DNA from: Gracilimonas sp031581265
GTDB lineage: Bacteria; Bacteroidota; Rhodothermia; Balneolales; Balneolaceae
Assembly (NCBI RefSeq): GCF_031581265.1
Contig: NZ_JAVLBQ010000019.1
Location: forward strand, 1 to 55,233
Direction: 5' to 3'
DNA length: 55,233 nucleotides
The notes below the pieces were generated by a model. The model was not told the origin of the DNA. It ran no database searches and was given only the letters and a program-made list of their open reading frames with translations. Position numbers and translations under genes: made by a program. Of the stretch, positions 1-10,940 are shown piece by piece (position 1 is the stretch's first letter; each line of letters begins with the position of its first letter).

Positions 1-77
1 CGTTTATAATACTTGTTAACCATTGTATAGCAATATGTTACAAACAATCATAACATGCTATACTTCATAAGACCCTT
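1..77. repeat. Left copy of a 77-bp terminal inverted repeat
   Basis: Bases 1-77 are identical to the reverse complement of bases 55157-55233. The match stops at base 78, where the left end has T and the right end, read inward, has A. Inside the repeat is an imperfect palindrome: arms GTATAGCA at 25-32 and TGCTATAC at 56-63, with inner arms TGTTA at 36-40 and TAACA at 51-55. The exact length of 77 equals a k-mer size commonly used by short-read assemblers. The simplest reading is that the contig stops at a repeated node, so the real repeat may be longer. A genuine inverted repeat flanking 55 kb is the alternative. Confidence 0.9.
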
Positions 78-151
78 TTTTAATACACTAAGGGTACATT
101 TCTGAGCTTATGTTGGTGTATTAATTAAATTTTTTGAACTGGGTATGTTAC

Positions 152-3100
152 ATGGTTGATAGAAAAAAAATAATAAAGATATTTAAGGCTTCCCCTACCC
201 CAACTTCTATCGTTAAAGCCAATCAACCTCATTTTACCTTTATAAATGTTAACGACGCTTATGTAGAAATGACACAAAGCTCAGAATCTGAGCTGATTGG
301 TAAATCACTATTTGAGGCATTCCCTGAAAACCCTGAAGAAGAAAAACCCACAGGCGTTGAAAGATTACGAAATTCTTTTATCAAGGTTATTAATACCAAA
401 AGTGAAGATGAAATGTATGGTATTCGCTACGATATCATACTTGATGACGGTAAGTACAAACAGCTCTATTGGAAAATAGTAAACACCCCTGTGTTAGATG
501 AAAAAGGTGAAGTTGAATTTATTATAAACTCCGCAACTAACATCACCGAAAAATATCGCAGTGATCTCGAAAAGAAATTAATGTTGAATAATTCAGAAGA
601 TAGTTTCATTCTGATTGACAAAATTTTAAAAATTCTGAATTTCAATGATCAATTTGCCGAGAACTATTTTGATATTTTTGACAAAAAAATAAAAAAGGGA
701 GATTCAATTTTAGACTATGCTCAGCCGGAGCGTAGAGAAACTGTAAAAGGTATTTATGATCGCGTTTTTAATGGTGAAACGATTTCCAATGAACTCCCAC
801 TTCCTACCGTTGATGGAGAAACAAGACATTTCACCATAAAATATAAACCCGCTACTAATGATCATGATGAAATTATAGGATCATTCATATCTCTGATTGA
901 AATAACAAATGAGAAAAAGGCCTGGGATCAGTTAGAAGAAAAAGAAGCTCGCTTCAGGGCTTTGGTCGAAAATGGCAGTGACATCTTATTCATCCTAAAT
1001 AAGGACGGTAACCCAACCTACTCCTCTCCGTCTGTAAAACATGTGTTGGGATACACTCCCGAAGAGATTATTGAAATGGACTTCTTTGAAAAGGCTCATC
1101 CTGATGATATACCCATGATTGAAAAGGAGATAAAAAAATGCCTGGATAAGCCCGGTGAACCCATAGAGGTTCCGCCAGCCCGGCTTAAAGACAAAGAAGG
1201 AAAATGGCACTGGTTCGAGGGTACTATAACAAATATGTTGCATGAACCGGCTATTGGGGGGATTGTAGACAATTTTAAAGAGGTAACCGAACGAATTGAA
1301 GCTGAAAAAGAAATTCAGCAAGCTAAAGAGCAATACCAATCCTTGGTGCAAACTATTAACGGTATTGTCTGGGAGTCGGATGCAGATACTTTTGTCTTCA
1401 ATTATGTAAGCCCTCAAGCTAAATCTATTTTAGGGTATGATCCTGAAAAATGGGTCGGTACCCCCGAATTCTGGAAGAACAAAATTCACCCTGAAGACCG
1501 TGAAAAAACAGTTCAGTACTCCCAAAATGAAACTAAAGAAGGACGAAACCACAGTTTTGAATACCGAATGCGCAAAGCCAATCGCGAGTATATTTGGTTA
1601 CAGGATGTAGTCACAGTTGTTAAAGAAGATGGAAAGCCGGTTTCATTGCGGGGCTTAATGATTGACATTACCCAGGAAAAAGAACTGGAATCAAAATTAG
1701 AATCGGCCTATGATTTGGCCAAAATCGGAACCTGGGAGCTGGATCTTCAAAATGAAAAATTGCATTGGTCTGATTATGTAAAAAAACTGCATGAGGTAGA
1801 TTTAGACTATAAACCTGATTTAGACTCGGCTATTAACTTTTATAAAGAAGGCTGGAGCCGAGAGAGTATCACTGAAGAAGTCAATAAAACTATTGAAACC
1901 GGTATTCCTTTTGACGTTGAACTGATCATAGTAACTTATAAGGGCAATGAACGTTGGGTTAGAGCGGTAGGTGAACCTGAATTTATTGGTGACACGTGCA
2001 TTCGAATTTATGGAAGCACCCAAGATATTACAGAGCGTAAAGAAGCGGAATTAGCTTGAGATAACACCCTCCATCAACTTGCTGAACGCGTTAAAGAGCA
2101 GCGATGCCTGTATGAAATATCAAAGCTGAAAGAGCAGAATCTCACCCCTAATAAATTGTTAGAAAAAGCAGTTCAGCTAATACCTCAGGGATGGCAGTTT
2201 CCAGAAATTACAGAAGTATGTATTACATGGAACGGAAGTCAATTTAAAACGGAGGGTTATCAGAAAACTGATTGGGAAATTTCAAAAACTATAAAACGCC
2301 GATTAGAACAGGAAATTAAAATTTCCATTGTGTACCTCACTAATGAACCGTTTGGTGATAAACCTCCTTTCTTAAGCGAAGAGCATGATTTGTTAAAGGC
2401 CATTGGAGAACAGATAGCAACCAAGATCCAACAAATAATTAGCCGAAAAGAAAAAGAGTTTGAACGTTTAAACAATCAAGCGCTGATAAACAGTACTCAA
2501 GATCTTATCTGGAGTATTGATAAGGAATATAGCTTAATAACAGCAAATCAAGAATTTCAAAAATCTATTGAATTTCAAACCGGTCAACGTATTGATCCGG
2601 GAGATTCCATATTCCAAGGAAATTCTTCAGATGATGAATATACCAGACGATGGAAAAGACATTATCGACGAGCCTTAAATGGCGAAACATTTTTTGTTGA
2701 AAATGAAGAACCTCACCCAGAAGAGGAAAGTGAAATTTGGTACGAAGTAGCATTCAATCCAATAATTAAGGATGATAATATAACCGGTGTGGCCTGTTTT
2801 GCCCGTAATATTACGGAAACAAAAAGAGCACAATTAGAAAAAGCTGAGGCTGAAAAAAATATCGGAATGTAGTAGAACACAGTACCAACATGTTCTATCA
2901 ACATGACACTGAAGGGGTATTAAACTATGTAGTTCCACAATCGGAAGAATTTCTTGGATACTCCCCTGAAAAAGCCATGCGCAATTGGACAGATTTCATT
3001 ACGGACCATCCCATTAATAAAGAAGGTGAAAAACACACCCAAAAAGCTATAGAAACCGGTGAAGTTCAGCTCCCCTATGAACTACAGCTTAGAACAGCTG

Positions 3101-4683
3101 ACAATAGAATAATTTGGGTAGAAATACACGAAGCTCCACTCATTGAAAATGGAGAAGTTACCGGCATTGTGGGCTCTCTTACTGATATTACTGAACGTAA
3201 AAAATATGAAGAAAAGCTTAGGGAGAGTTTAGAACGCTATGACTTTGTAAGTAAAGCAACCCGTGATGCGATTTATGACTGGGATATCGAGAATAATAAT
3301 TTGCACTGGGGTGAAGGATTTAAAAAACTTTTTGGACACGAACCTGGTGAAGGGACATATACCATTGAGAAATATCATCAATCAGTACATCCCGAAGACC
3401 GCGAAGAGGCCTTTGATGATTTGAAGTTTACCCTGCAGGATTCATCCATGAATAAATGGGCTTACGAATACCGCTTTAAAAGAGACGACGGAAGTTATGC
3501 CCACGTAATTGAAAATGGATACATTGTACGAAATGACGATGGAGCCCCCATCCGCATGATTTGAGCTATAAGAGATATTACTGAAAAGAAAGCTGCAGAA
3601 ATTGAGCTTAGAAAAACCTTCAAGGAAAAAGAAAATATCTTAGATAGTATTGGTGTCGGTTTCTTTACCCTGGATGAGGACTGGAATGTAACCTATTGGA
3701 ATAAAGCTGCTGAACGGCTTCTGCATACCCCAAAACATGAAATAATAAATCAAAACCTGTGGGATATTTTCGATGATGCTGTAGACCTCCCCTCCTATAC
3801 CAACTATCACCGGGCAATGCATGAGCGAAAACCAGTTTCATTTGAAGATTACTATGAACCTATAGACAAATGGTTCGATATCAACGCCTATCCTTCTGAA
3901 GAAGGTATTTCTGTGTTCTTCAAAGATATCACTGAAAGCAAAAAAGCTCGCGAAGCCTTGCAGCAATTAAATGAAGAACTGGAATTACGTGCTCAGGAAC
4001 TGGCCACATCTAATGCTGAACTGGAGCAATTTGCCTACGTGGCTTCTCACGACCTGCAAGAATCCCTCCGCATGGTGAAAAGCTTTCTGAGTCAACTTGA
4101 CAAAAAATATTCCGATAAATTGGATGAAAAAGCCAATCAGTATATTAATTTTGCCGTAGATGGTGCCCAACGTATGCGGCAAATTATTTTGGACCTGCTT
4201 AATTACTCACGACTTAGTCAGGAAAAAAGTAAACGAAAAGAAGTTGATTTGAATATCATATTAGAAGATGTAAAAGCCCTCGAACGTACTCATATTGATG
4301 AAACTGGAGCCAAGATTAAAGCAGGTTCTTTACCAACTATTTTTGCTACCCCGGGTTCCATAAAGCAAGTTTTCCAAAACTTGATCAATAACGGATTGAA
4401 ATATCAGGAATCAGGTACAGTTCCTATTATTGAAATAGCCTCCAGCGAAACAGATACGCACTGGAAATTTGAGGTAAAGCACAATGGTATTGGTATTCAA
4501 AATGAATTTCAAAGTACTGTATTTCAGATTTTTCAGCGATTACATACCCGAGATCAATACTCAGGAACAGGCATTGGTTTGGCTATTTCCAAGAAAATAA
4601 TAGAACGGCATGGTGGTGAAATTTGGCTGGATTCTGAAGAAGGCAAAGGAAGTACATTTTACTTTACCATATCAAAAGAATAA
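152..4683 (+). pseudogene. Multi-PAS sensor histidine kinase, interrupted by two TGA codons and one frameshift
   Basis: One kinase gene can be read across four open segments. Starting from ATG 152 and repairing the lesions gives about 1510 residues. Segment one has about five PAS domains. After an in-frame TGA at 2057-2059 the frame continues into a GAF-like sensory region and another PAS. At the poly-A run near 2853-2860 one A appears to be missing, and the next PAS (KYRNVVEHSTNMFY) resumes in the neighbouring frame. A second in-frame TGA at 3562-3564 stands where the downstream paralogue has Gly (IRMIGAMQDIT). The 3' end encodes a final PAS, a coiled coil, a HisKA box with SHDLQE, and a HATPase domain ending in GTGIGLAISKK. 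The G1 box of the HATPase reads KHNGIGI, so the Asp that normally contacts adenine is His (codon 4480-4482). The kinase is therefore probably inactive, or the sequence is faulty here. An alternative start TTG at 134 is less likely. It is followed by its likely partner regulator. Confidence 0.8.
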
Positions 4684-4753
4684 ATGTGTTAAAACAAAGG
4701 AAAGGTCTTAGAACCCAAAATAATGGTTAAAAGAACCACAGATAAAACGAATC

Positions 4754-5197
4754 ATGAAACCCAAAGAAATTCACATATTATTAGTCGAAGATAATGAAGG
4801 TGATATAGTACTCACCAAAGAAGCACTGGATGAAGGGAAAATTAAAAACTCAATATCAGTGGTCCGTGATGGATGGGAAGCTGTTCAGTATCTTGAGAAA
4901 AAAAATGGGTATAAAGATGCTGCAGAACCGGATTTGATATTGCTCGACATTAACCTTCCAAAAATGAACGGTCATAAAGTATTGAAGCACATCAAAACCC
5001 ATGACCACCTTAAACATATTCCTGTTATTATGCTTACTACCTCCTCTGATGAGGTAGATATCTATAAATCATACCAAAATCACTCAAACTGTTATATTAC
5101 AAAACCCGTAGATATTAACAATTTCATAGATGTTATAAGTACCCTGGAAGACTTTTGGATTTCAATTTTTCAGCTTCCTCCAAAAACCGAAAATTAA
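4754..5197 (+). CDS. Single-domain response regulator (CheY/Rcp1-like)
   Basis: This 147-residue protein is a stand-alone receiver domain without an output domain. The acidic pair E12/D13, the phosphoacceptor Asp65 in LLDINLPKMNG, the TTS segment after the fourth strand and the Lys of ITKPVD are all present, so it looks functional. The small Rcp1-type family usually takes phosphate from a multi-PAS or phytochrome-like kinase encoded next door. Here the upstream kinase gene is broken, which may leave the regulator to the intact kinase beginning 8 bases downstream. It probably acts as a phosphate shuttle or through protein contact, since no DNA-binding domain is encoded. Confidence 0.9.
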   Translation: MKPKEIHILLVEDNEGDIVLTKEALDEGKIKNSISVVRDGWEAVQYLEKKNGYKDAAEPDLILLDINLPKMNGHKVLKHIKTHDHLKHIPVIMLTTSSDEVDIYKSYQNHSNCYITKPVDINNFIDVISTLEDFWISIFQLPPKTEN

Positions 5198-5205
5198 GAT
5201 GTAGC

Positions 5206-8200
5206 ATGACAGCATTACAGCAAAATTTAAAACTATTGGTCATCGAGGATAACCCCGGGGACTTGGTACTTATTGAAGAATATTTAGCTGAAATATTGGC
5301 AACCGTAGACATTAAGCATGCTAAGACATTTGGAAAGGCTAAAACAATCTTACAGCAGGTTTCAAACTTTAGTGCCATTTTAATGGACCTTACACTTCCT
5401 GATTTAAGCGGTGAGTCTTTGGTAGAAAAAATAGTTGCGCTGGCTGGCCGAGTACCCGTAATAGTACTAACCAGGTATGAGAATCAAGAGTTTGGGCTAA
5501 AAACCCTGAATATGGGCGTGGTCGATTATGTTTTAAAAGATGAGCTTACACCATTCATGCTTGGTAAAGTTATTACCTATGGAATAGAGCGAAATCGAGT
5601 TCGTCAGTCTCTCCAAAAATCAGAAAAGAAATATCGAGACATATTTAATCTCTCCCCTCAGCCTATGTATTTGGTTGATATGGTAGATCGAAAGATTGTA
5701 GACGTAAACAAAGCGGCCATAGATCAATACGGATATTCAAGAGAGGAATTTGTAGGGCTGAATTTAATGGACATTCGTCCTAAAGACCAGGTTTATAAAC
5801 TTAATAAGGAAATTGAACAGGCAGAAAACTCCAAACAAACTTTCTATAAAACTGTTTTAGAGCATCAGAAAAAATCAGGGGAAAGGTTTTTTGCAGATAT
5901 CAGTACCAGCAGACTTAAACAAGATGGTAAAGTCTATCGAATGGTTTTAGCTGAAGACATCACATTAAAGTTAGAAGCTGAACAAAATGCTAAACAAAAA
6001 AGTGACTTATTGGCTGCCAATGCTAAAGTTACCGGCGCCCTTATAAAAAATGAAAATTGGCTTGAAGCATTATCTGAAACATTTGATGTAGTAGGTAAAG
6101 CTGTGGAAGTAGATTGGGTATATTATTTTGAAACGCATTACGATAAAGAACAAGGTAAAGACTTGTTGAGCCAACGCATTGAGTGGAGTGCTGATACTAT
6201 TAAACCTCAAATTGATAATCCTGATTTACAAGATATCGAATATGCAGCTTTTCCAGATATCATGGATCCTCTTCTAAATGACAAAGTTTTCCAAGCTGTT
6301 GTACCTGAACTACCTGAAAGCGAGCTTAAGGAGCTTTTAAAATCTCAAGGAATCATCTCTATACTGACAATACCAATTTTTATAGATGCCCGGTTCTATG
6401 GATTCATTGGTTTTGACGATTGTCAAAAAGAACGAAAATGGGATAAAGAAGAAATTCAATATTTAAAAACGCTCACTTCTAATGTTTCAAGTGCTATCAA
6501 ACTGAGAAATACTAATGATGAACTTAAAGTTAGTGAATACAAGTTCAAAAGTATGGTAGAAGAAGGCGGAGATTTAATTGAGATATTAGACAAAGAAGGC
6601 AATTTCAAATTCATCAGCCCTAATTTACCAAATATATTAGGCTGGTCTTTAGATGAGTTAAATGGTAAAAACGCATTTGATTTTATTCACCCTAATGATG
6701 TAAATAAAGCCAAAGAAGATTTCGCAAAAATAATGCGGAGCAAACATGCAGGACCTCGTCCCTTTCGGTTTCAAAATAAAAATGGAACTTGGGATTGGTT
6801 AAAATCATCAGCTACCAATTTATTAGATGACGATATAATTAACGGAATCTTGGTTACTGCTTCTGATGTCACCGAACAGAAGTACTATAACGAATTACAA
6901 AAACTGGAACGGGATGTTTTAGAAAAAAATGCTTTAAGAGAATATTCAAGTAAAGAAATTACCTACGACTTCCTATCCGGAATAGAAAAACTTCACTCTG
7001 CCGTTAAAACCTCGGTAACCCTTGTCAAAGATGGCAAGCTCTTCAATTTCAGCTCTCCCTCACTTCCTAAAGAATTATTGGAATCGTTGGAAGGAGTTGA
7101 AATTGGAGAAAAAGTAGGATCATGCGGAACAGCTGCCTACCGAAAAGAACAAGTTATTAGTTCCAATATTTTTGAAGATCCATTGTGGGAAGACTACAAA
7201 TGGCTGGGTGGAAAGTTCAATTTTTCTGCTTGTTGGTCGGAACCTATTATTAATTCTGAAGGTAAGGTTATTGCAACTTTTGCAATCTATTATGAAAGTC
7301 CTTCCACCCCTACTGAATATGAACAAAATACAGTTGAGCGAGCTGCGCAAATAATACGTATTCTTTTTGAAAGTGAAGAGAAAAAACAAGCCGAAAAACA
7401 ATTAGCTCACAGTAAGAAAAGGTTCAAAGCCCTCGTTCAAGAAGGCTCTGATTTAATAGGCATATTAGATAAAGATTTAAGATTCAAATATGTGAGTCCG
7501 TCTATTGGTGGTGCCTTTGAAGAATATGTAGGAATGAAAGCCCTGGATTTAGTTCATCCTGATGATTACGATAGAATTGAATATTCTCTTAATCGGCTAA
7601 AAGATGAAAAAAGGGTTGTATTAGAATCCTATCGTTTACGTGACTTCAGCGGAAATTATTATTGGGTAGAAACCATCATAACTAACTTGCTGGATGAACC
7701 TGCGGTTAACGGCTATGTAGCCAATTCAAGAAATGTAACCCAACAAATTGAACGGGAGGAAAAGCTGAGAGAACTCTCCCTGGTGGCTGCTAAAACAACT
7801 GATGCTGTTATAATCACCGACTCGGATGGGCTCATTACTTGGGTAAACAATGGATTCAAGGAACTCACCGGATACAAATTGACAGAAATTATAGGCAAGA
7901 TACCGGGTGCATTTTTACAGGGGCCTGATACCAATCCACAAACGGTTCAGAATATTTCAGTTGCAATAGAGAATAATGAATCTATTGAAACAACCATTCT
8001 CAATTACTCTAAAGATGGCACCCCCTACTGGCTTAATATGAGCATTGATCCCATTTTTACTGATGCGGGAGAATGTTCCCATTTCATAGCCATAGAAAGA
8101 GATGTAACTGAAAAAATTGAAAAAGAAAAGGAACTTCAGGAAAGTTTAGAGCGCTACAACATTGTAAATAAAGCCACCAGCGATACTATATGGGATTTAG

Positions 8201-9555
8201 ATATTAAAACCGATCGAATGGTCTACAATGATAATATTTATACGATGTTTGGGTATCATAAAAAAGAAGTGGAGAATGTTGGAAATTGGTGGAGAGATAA
8301 AATACATCCTGAAGACCTCTCAAAAGTTGATCAAGAACTTTCTAATGTTCAAGAAGAGAATAAAGACCGGTTTCAATTAGAATATAGGTTTAAGGCTGCT
8401 GACGGCACTTATAAATACATCTTAGACAGAGCATTTGTCATCAAAGATGACGAAGGTAACTCCATTCGTATGATTGGTGCAATGCAAGACATAACGCAAA
8501 AACGGGAAGAGGAAGAACGTCTGAAATTGTTGGAATCTGTAATTACCAATACCTCCGAATCTGTCGTTATTTTAGATGCAGAACCCGGCCAGTTTGGACG
8601 TGAAATTGTGTTTGTAAATGAAGCCTTTACAGAACTTACAGGATACTCAAGGGAGGAAGTTCTTGGAAAAACATTACATTTTTTGAATGGGCCTGAAACT
8701 GCTGATCAGGTTCGTAAGCACCTTCGAACTGAGATGGACAATTATGAAGCCACTGAAGTTGAATTCATTAATTACAAAAAAAATGGGGAGAAGTTTTGGA
8801 TTAATACTTCCATGGTTCCTGTACAAGATAATGAAGGAAATTATACGCATTGGGTAGCAATTGGGCGTGATATCACCGAGCGAAAAAGAAATGAAAAAGC
8901 CATCAAAGCTTCCCTCACTGAAAAGGAAACATTACTTGCTGAAATTCACCACCGTGTAAAAAACAACCTGGCAGTAGTTTCCGGGATGATGCAGTTGCAA
9001 GCTTTTGAATCGGAAAATGAAGATCTCAAAGCTAAATTATATGACAGTGTAGTACGTATAAAAACCATGGCTTCTGTTCACGAATTACTTTATCAGTCTA
9101 ATAGTTTCTCAGAACTTGAATTCTCTGAAACTTTAAGAAAGTTAGTCAAAAATGTATCTGAAACACTTCAACCTAAAGAAGAAATATTACTTGATATACA
9201 TTGTGACCCACTAACCTTGAACATCAATCAAGCTATACCGGCATCACTAATAGTGAACGAAGTTATCACCAATGCCTATAAGCATGCTTTTAAAAATATG
9301 AATAAAGGCTCTATAAAATTTTCTCTAACTGAGCAAGACAACAATATTAAAATCAATATTAAGGATAACGGCGTAGGATTTGATGTTACAAACCCTCTAA
9401 AATCCGGCTCTTTAGGGATGCATCTTATTACAGCACTAACCGATCAAATTCAGGGAACTTGCGAATACAAAAGTGAAGGAGGTGGGGCAAATTTTACTTT
9501 AACCTTTAAAAAAATGAAAGCCAAAAAAGGAATTGGGAATACGCTCTTTAGCTGA
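5206..9555 (+). CDS. Hybrid sensor kinase: REC-PAS-GAF-PAS-GAF-PAS4-HisKA_2-HATPase
   Basis: From ATG 5206, 8 bases after the preceding stop, the protein has 1449 residues. A TTG at 5155 would add 17 residues that overlap the upstream gene and match nothing. The order is a receiver domain (8-125, Asp61 in LMDLTLPDLSG), PAS (about 140-245), GAF (270-430), PAS (450-560), GAF (585-725, with GSCGTAAYRKE), then four PAS domains up to about 1228. Next come a HisKA_2 box with HHRVKNNL at about 1248 and a HATPase with N-box VNEVITNAYKHAF and DNGVGF. No transmembrane segment is visible, so it is cytosolic. The N-terminal receiver means it accepts phosphate or signals from another kinase. Two PAS domains resemble LOV domains (FLQGPDTNP and FLNGPETAD) but lack the flavin-binding Cys. 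It forms a signalling cluster with the two genes upstream. Confidence 0.92.
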   Translation: MTALQQNLKLLVIEDNPGDLVLIEEYLAEILATVDIKHAKTFGKAKTILQQVSNFSAILMDLTLPDLSGESLVEKIVALAGRVPVIVLTRYENQEFGLKTLNMGVVDYVLKDELTPFMLGKVITYGIERNRVRQSLQKSEKKYRDIFNLSPQPMYLVDMVDRKIVDVNKAAIDQYGYSREEFVGLNLMDIRPKDQVYKLNKEIEQAENSKQTFYKTVLEHQKKSGERFFADISTSRLKQDGKVYRMVLAEDITLKLEAEQNAKQKSDLLAANAKVTGALIKNENWLEALSETFDVVGKAVEVDWVYYFETHYDKEQGKDLLSQRIEWSADTIKPQIDNPDLQDIEYAAFPDIMDPLLNDKVFQAVVPELPESELKELLKSQGIISILTIPIFIDARFYGFIGFDDCQKERKWDKEEIQYLKTLTSNVSSAIKLRNTNDELKVSEYKFKSMVEEGGDLIEILDKEGNFKFISPNLPNILGWSLDELNGKNAFDFIHPNDVNKAKEDFAKIMRSKHAGPRPFRFQNKNGTWDWLKSSATNLLDDDIINGILVTASDVTEQKYYNELQKLERDVLEKNALREYSSKEITYDFLSGIEKLHSAVKTSVTLVKDGKLFNFSSPSLPKELLESLEGVEIGEKVGSCGTAAYRKEQVISSNIFEDPLWEDYKWLGGKFNFSACWSEPIINSEGKVIATFAIYYESPSTPTEYEQNTVERAAQIIRILFESEEKKQAEKQLAHSKKRFKALVQEGSDLIGILDKDLRFKYVSPSIGGAFEEYVGMKALDLVHPDDYDRIEYSLNRLKDEKRVVLESYRLRDFSGNYYWVETIITNLLDEPAVNGYVANSRNVTQQIEREEKLRELSLVAAKTTDAVIITDSDGLITWVNNGFKELTGYKLTEIIGKIPGAFLQGPDTNPQTVQNISVAIENNESIETTILNYSKDGTPYWLNMSIDPIFTDAGECSHFIAIERDVTEKIEKEKELQESLERYNIVNKATSDTIWDLDIKTDRMVYNDNIYTMFGYHKKEVENVGNWWRDKIHPEDLSKVDQELSNVQEENKDRFQLEYRFKAADGTYKYILDRAFVIKDDEGNSIRMIGAMQDITQKREEEERLKLLESVITNTSESVVILDAEPGQFGREIVFVNEAFTELTGYSREEVLGKTLHFLNGPETADQVRKHLRTEMDNYEATEVEFINYKKNGEKFWINTSMVPVQDNEGNYTHWVAIGRDITERKRNEKAIKASLTEKETLLAEIHHRVKNNLAVVSGMMQLQAFESENEDLKAKLYDSVVRIKTMASVHELLYQSNSFSELEFSETLRKLVKNVSETLQPKEEILLDIHCDPLTLNINQAIPASLIVNEVITNAYKHAFKNMNKGSIKFSLTEQDNNIKINIKDNGVGFDVTNPLKSGSLGMHLITALTDQIQGTCEYKSEGGGANFTLTFKKMKAKKGIGNTLFS

Positions 9556-9673
9556 AATACCAAAACTTTTGAGTGAGTCTTAGAATAAAAAAACTGGTTC
9601 AATCCGGCTTATGATAGGTTATTATCAAATTAGTCCGGCTCAGAACAAGCCTCTCCTATCTATTTCTATATCA

Positions 9674-10843
9674 TTACTTTTCTAAATAAATGGGCAATGA
9701 TCCTACGCCCAAAAGCTCGGACATTTTTTGACCTACTTCAGTATTGTCTTGCCAACCCATAAACTCGGTTGCGTAAGGACCATAAGCAGCTATAGGAACC
9801 GGAACTCCAGTATGGTAACCTGATGTCCAAAATATTTCTAAAGAATCACCTTCCGCTGTTTGTCTTTGTAATGTCATTCCACCGGTTTCATGATCGGCAG
9901 TTACAATCACTAATGTTTCACCATCTTGTTGAGCAAAATCGAGTGCTGCCTTTACCGCATCATCAAAATCCTGAACTTCATTAATTACATAATCCGAATC
10001 ATTGCCGTGACCGCCCCAATCAATTTGACTTCCTTCAACCATCAAGAAGAAGCCCTCCTCATTCATACTTAAAACTTCTATAGCTTTCTTTGTCATCATT
10101 GTGGTGGATGGTTCTCCCTCTGTCCTTTCAAAGCCTCCGTTAGCAAAAAGTCCTAACAATTTACTGTTATCTGCAGTATTCAATTCATTGTCATTAACCA
10201 GTAGTTGATAACCTTCATTTTGAAATTCACTGAGTAAATCTAAAGAATCTGACCTTGTATCAGCAGAGAAAAACTCCATTCCACCGCCTAAAAATACTTC
10301 CACTCCGGAGTCTAAAAAATCGTAGGCAATTTCTTCTTCCATACTACGCTGCTCGACATGAGCGGCAAAGCTGGCCGGAGTAGCGTGGGTAATTGATGAT
10401 GTGGCTACCAAACCGGTACTAAGTCCTGCCTCTTCTGCCAATTCCAAGATGGTTTTGCACACTTCTACGTCTGGGTTTACAGCGATAGCACCGTTATATG
10501 TTTTAATACCACATGAATATGCCGTAGCTCCGGATGCTGAATCAGTGATTAAATTATCTGATGAATGTGTTTTAACAAATCCTGCCACCGGAAGTGTTTG
10601 CATGTGGAGCATTCCATCAGGGCCAACTAAAGCTATTTGTCCGCTCGATATTTGCGCCAAACCTGTACCATCACCAATCATTAAAATGATATTTTTAATT
10701 TCGGTATCCTCAACCAAAGGTAATTTTTCGGGAATTTCATCCTGATTTTGGGCAACAGATATATTTTCTGTTTTGTACGTATCATTCTGTTGACAGGAAA
10801 GCGCAAAAAGACTGAGCAATATAATCTTGGCTAAAAATCTCAT
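9674..10843 (-). CDS. phoA: Alkaline phosphatase, lipoprotein
   Basis: This 389-residue protein begins with a short hydrophobic signal ending in FALSCQQ, a lipobox, so it should be anchored to a membrane facing the periplasm or the outside. It then has the alkaline phosphatase fold: the metal-binding MIGDGTGLAQ near the start, the nucleophile in TDSASGATAYSCG, and the late metal-ligand motifs VEGSQIDWGGHGND and TADHETGGM. The family releases phosphate from phosphomonoesters for phosphorus scavenging. It is monocistronic between converging and diverging neighbours. I see no clear pho box upstream. The length is slightly short of classic PhoA, as is common in this group. Confidence 0.93.
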   Translation of the reverse strand: MRFLAKIILLSLFALSCQQNDTYKTENISVAQNQDEIPEKLPLVEDTEIKNIILMIGDGTGLAQISSGQIALVGPDGMLHMQTLPVAGFVKTHSSDNLITDSASGATAYSCGIKTYNGAIAVNPDVEVCKTILELAEEAGLSTGLVATSSITHATPASFAAHVEQRSMEEEIAYDFLDSGVEVFLGGGMEFFSADTRSDSLDLLSEFQNEGYQLLVNDNELNTADNSKLLGLFANGGFERTEGEPSTTMMTKKAIEVLSMNEEGFFLMVEGSQIDWGGHGNDSDYVINEVQDFDDAVKAALDFAQQDGETLVIVTADHETGGMTLQRQTAEGDSLEIFWTSGYHTGVPVPIAAYGPYATEFMGWQDNTEVGQKMSELLGVGSLPIYLEK

Positions 10844-10940
10844 AATTAACTTCAGGTTGAATAAATTGTGATTTAGGGTTTATCTAATGTAACTCGACAA
10901 GAAGGAATATTTGTTAACTGTATGTAAAATCAATTTTAAA

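Noticed and set aside
2057..3564. The two in-frame TGA codons as selenocysteine or a recoded TGA
   Set aside because: TGA is an ordinary stop elsewhere in the window (for example at 9553-9555 and at the alpha/beta hydrolase end). One TGA aligns with Gly in the paralogue, and there is no selenoprotein context.
10401..10745. Plus-strand open frame inside the alkaline phosphatase gene
   Set aside because: It is a shadow of a confidently identified gene, and no family-like motif is present.
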